Assembly (NCBI RefSeq): GCF_004563925.1
Contig: NZ_SPNJ01000001.1
Location: 744,001-808,000 of the forward strand
Length of the DNA: 64,000 bases
Direction of reading: 5' to 3'
Source: Herbaspirillum sp. 3R11
GTDB taxonomy: Bacteria > Pseudomonadota > Gammaproteobacteria > Burkholderiales > Burkholderiaceae_D
Below, piece by piece: positions 63,975-64,000 of this stretch. Each line of letters starts with the position of its first letter. The stretch's first letter is position 1. Position numbers and translations under genes: made by a program. The notes under the pieces are model-generated. The model saw nothing but the letters and a program-made list of their open reading frames with translations, had not been told where the DNA came from and did no database searches.

Positions 63975-64000
63975 GCCGGGTGCACAACAACAAAAAGGGA
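63971..64000 (+). CDS. Possible start of the next gene (partial, overlapping)
   Basis: A GTG inside the permease stop (GTGA) opens a frame through the last 10 codons of the window, giving MSRVHNNKKG if GTG is read as Met. Four-base overlaps of this kind occur several times in this window. The piece is too short to identify; a further transporter subunit is expected there. Confidence 0.3.
   Translation, partial: MSRVHNNKKG

Overview
The window is chromosomal DNA from a GC-rich Gram-negative bacterium, most likely a betaproteobacterium of the Oxalobacteraceae (Herbaspirillum-like). The evidence is the gene content and protein style (Bpt/Aat pair, LeuA of the long type, ytfL-type CNNM protein, many amino-acid ABC transporters, Lrp regulators) and the dense coding. 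The genus is an inference. I see no insertion sequence, prophage, CRISPR array or rRNA operon. One tRNA gene is present (initiator tRNA-fMet, 15332-15408).

Left edge (1-3840): a minus-strand operon rhodanese - serine O-acetyltransferase - XRE regulator - family 2A (SrpI-type) encapsulin shell, the shell gene being cut by the window edge. This is the gene set of the cysteine-desulfurase/sulfur-storing encapsulin nanocompartments. The desulfurase cargo is expected just outside the window. A Tat-exported SsuA-like sulfonate-binding protein diverges from it, across a control region carrying three copies of one 9-bp motif.

3859-11671: SDR enzyme and divergent LysR (possibly leaderless mRNA), a DTW-domain tRNA acp3U transferase, then an arginine/ornithine block: Lrp regulator, ornithine cyclodeaminase, arginase and a polar amino-acid ABC transporter. 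11748-15071: minus-strand nudix - aat - bpt - pyrD, with both N-degron-writing aminoacyl-protein transferases together. 15290-20306: tRNA-fMet, small proteins, an exported AroQ-gamma chorismate mutase, an M15 peptidase, an orphan MetQ and a phosphodiester glycosidase. 20622-27566: chemoreceptor and the complete livJHMGF operon. 27701-29583: two small coiled-coil proteins around paiB.

29712-38004: tyrosine catabolism (hpd) and D-amino-acid catabolism (dadA), each facing its own Lrp/AsnC regulator, with DNA repair genes (ada-alkB), an Fsr-type exporter and topoisomerase IB between them. 38578-44157: complete dipeptide/oligopeptide ABC operon. 44284-49085: YdeP-family molybdoenzyme with a small winged-helix partner, a MocR regulator and a GST. 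49232-54098: a Fur-box-controlled cluster PepSY - DUF2271 - DUF4198 - ApbE - membrane diflavin reductase. The DUF2271 protein carries an ApbE flavinylation motif, which suggests a periplasmic flavin electron-transfer system for iron. 54192-64000: ytfL-like protein, periplasmic DNA ligase LigE, TM2 protein, leuA, EamA exporter with AraC regulator, DHA2 exporter, DUF4197 protein and the first gene of a ProW/OpuB-type osmolyte transporter.

Three themes link the regions: amino-acid and peptide uptake plus catabolism under local Lrp-type control; sulfur acquisition and storage at the left edge; and iron-linked flavin redox chemistry at 49-54 kb. All three multi-gene ABC operons have a long perfect hairpin between the binding-protein gene and the first permease gene.
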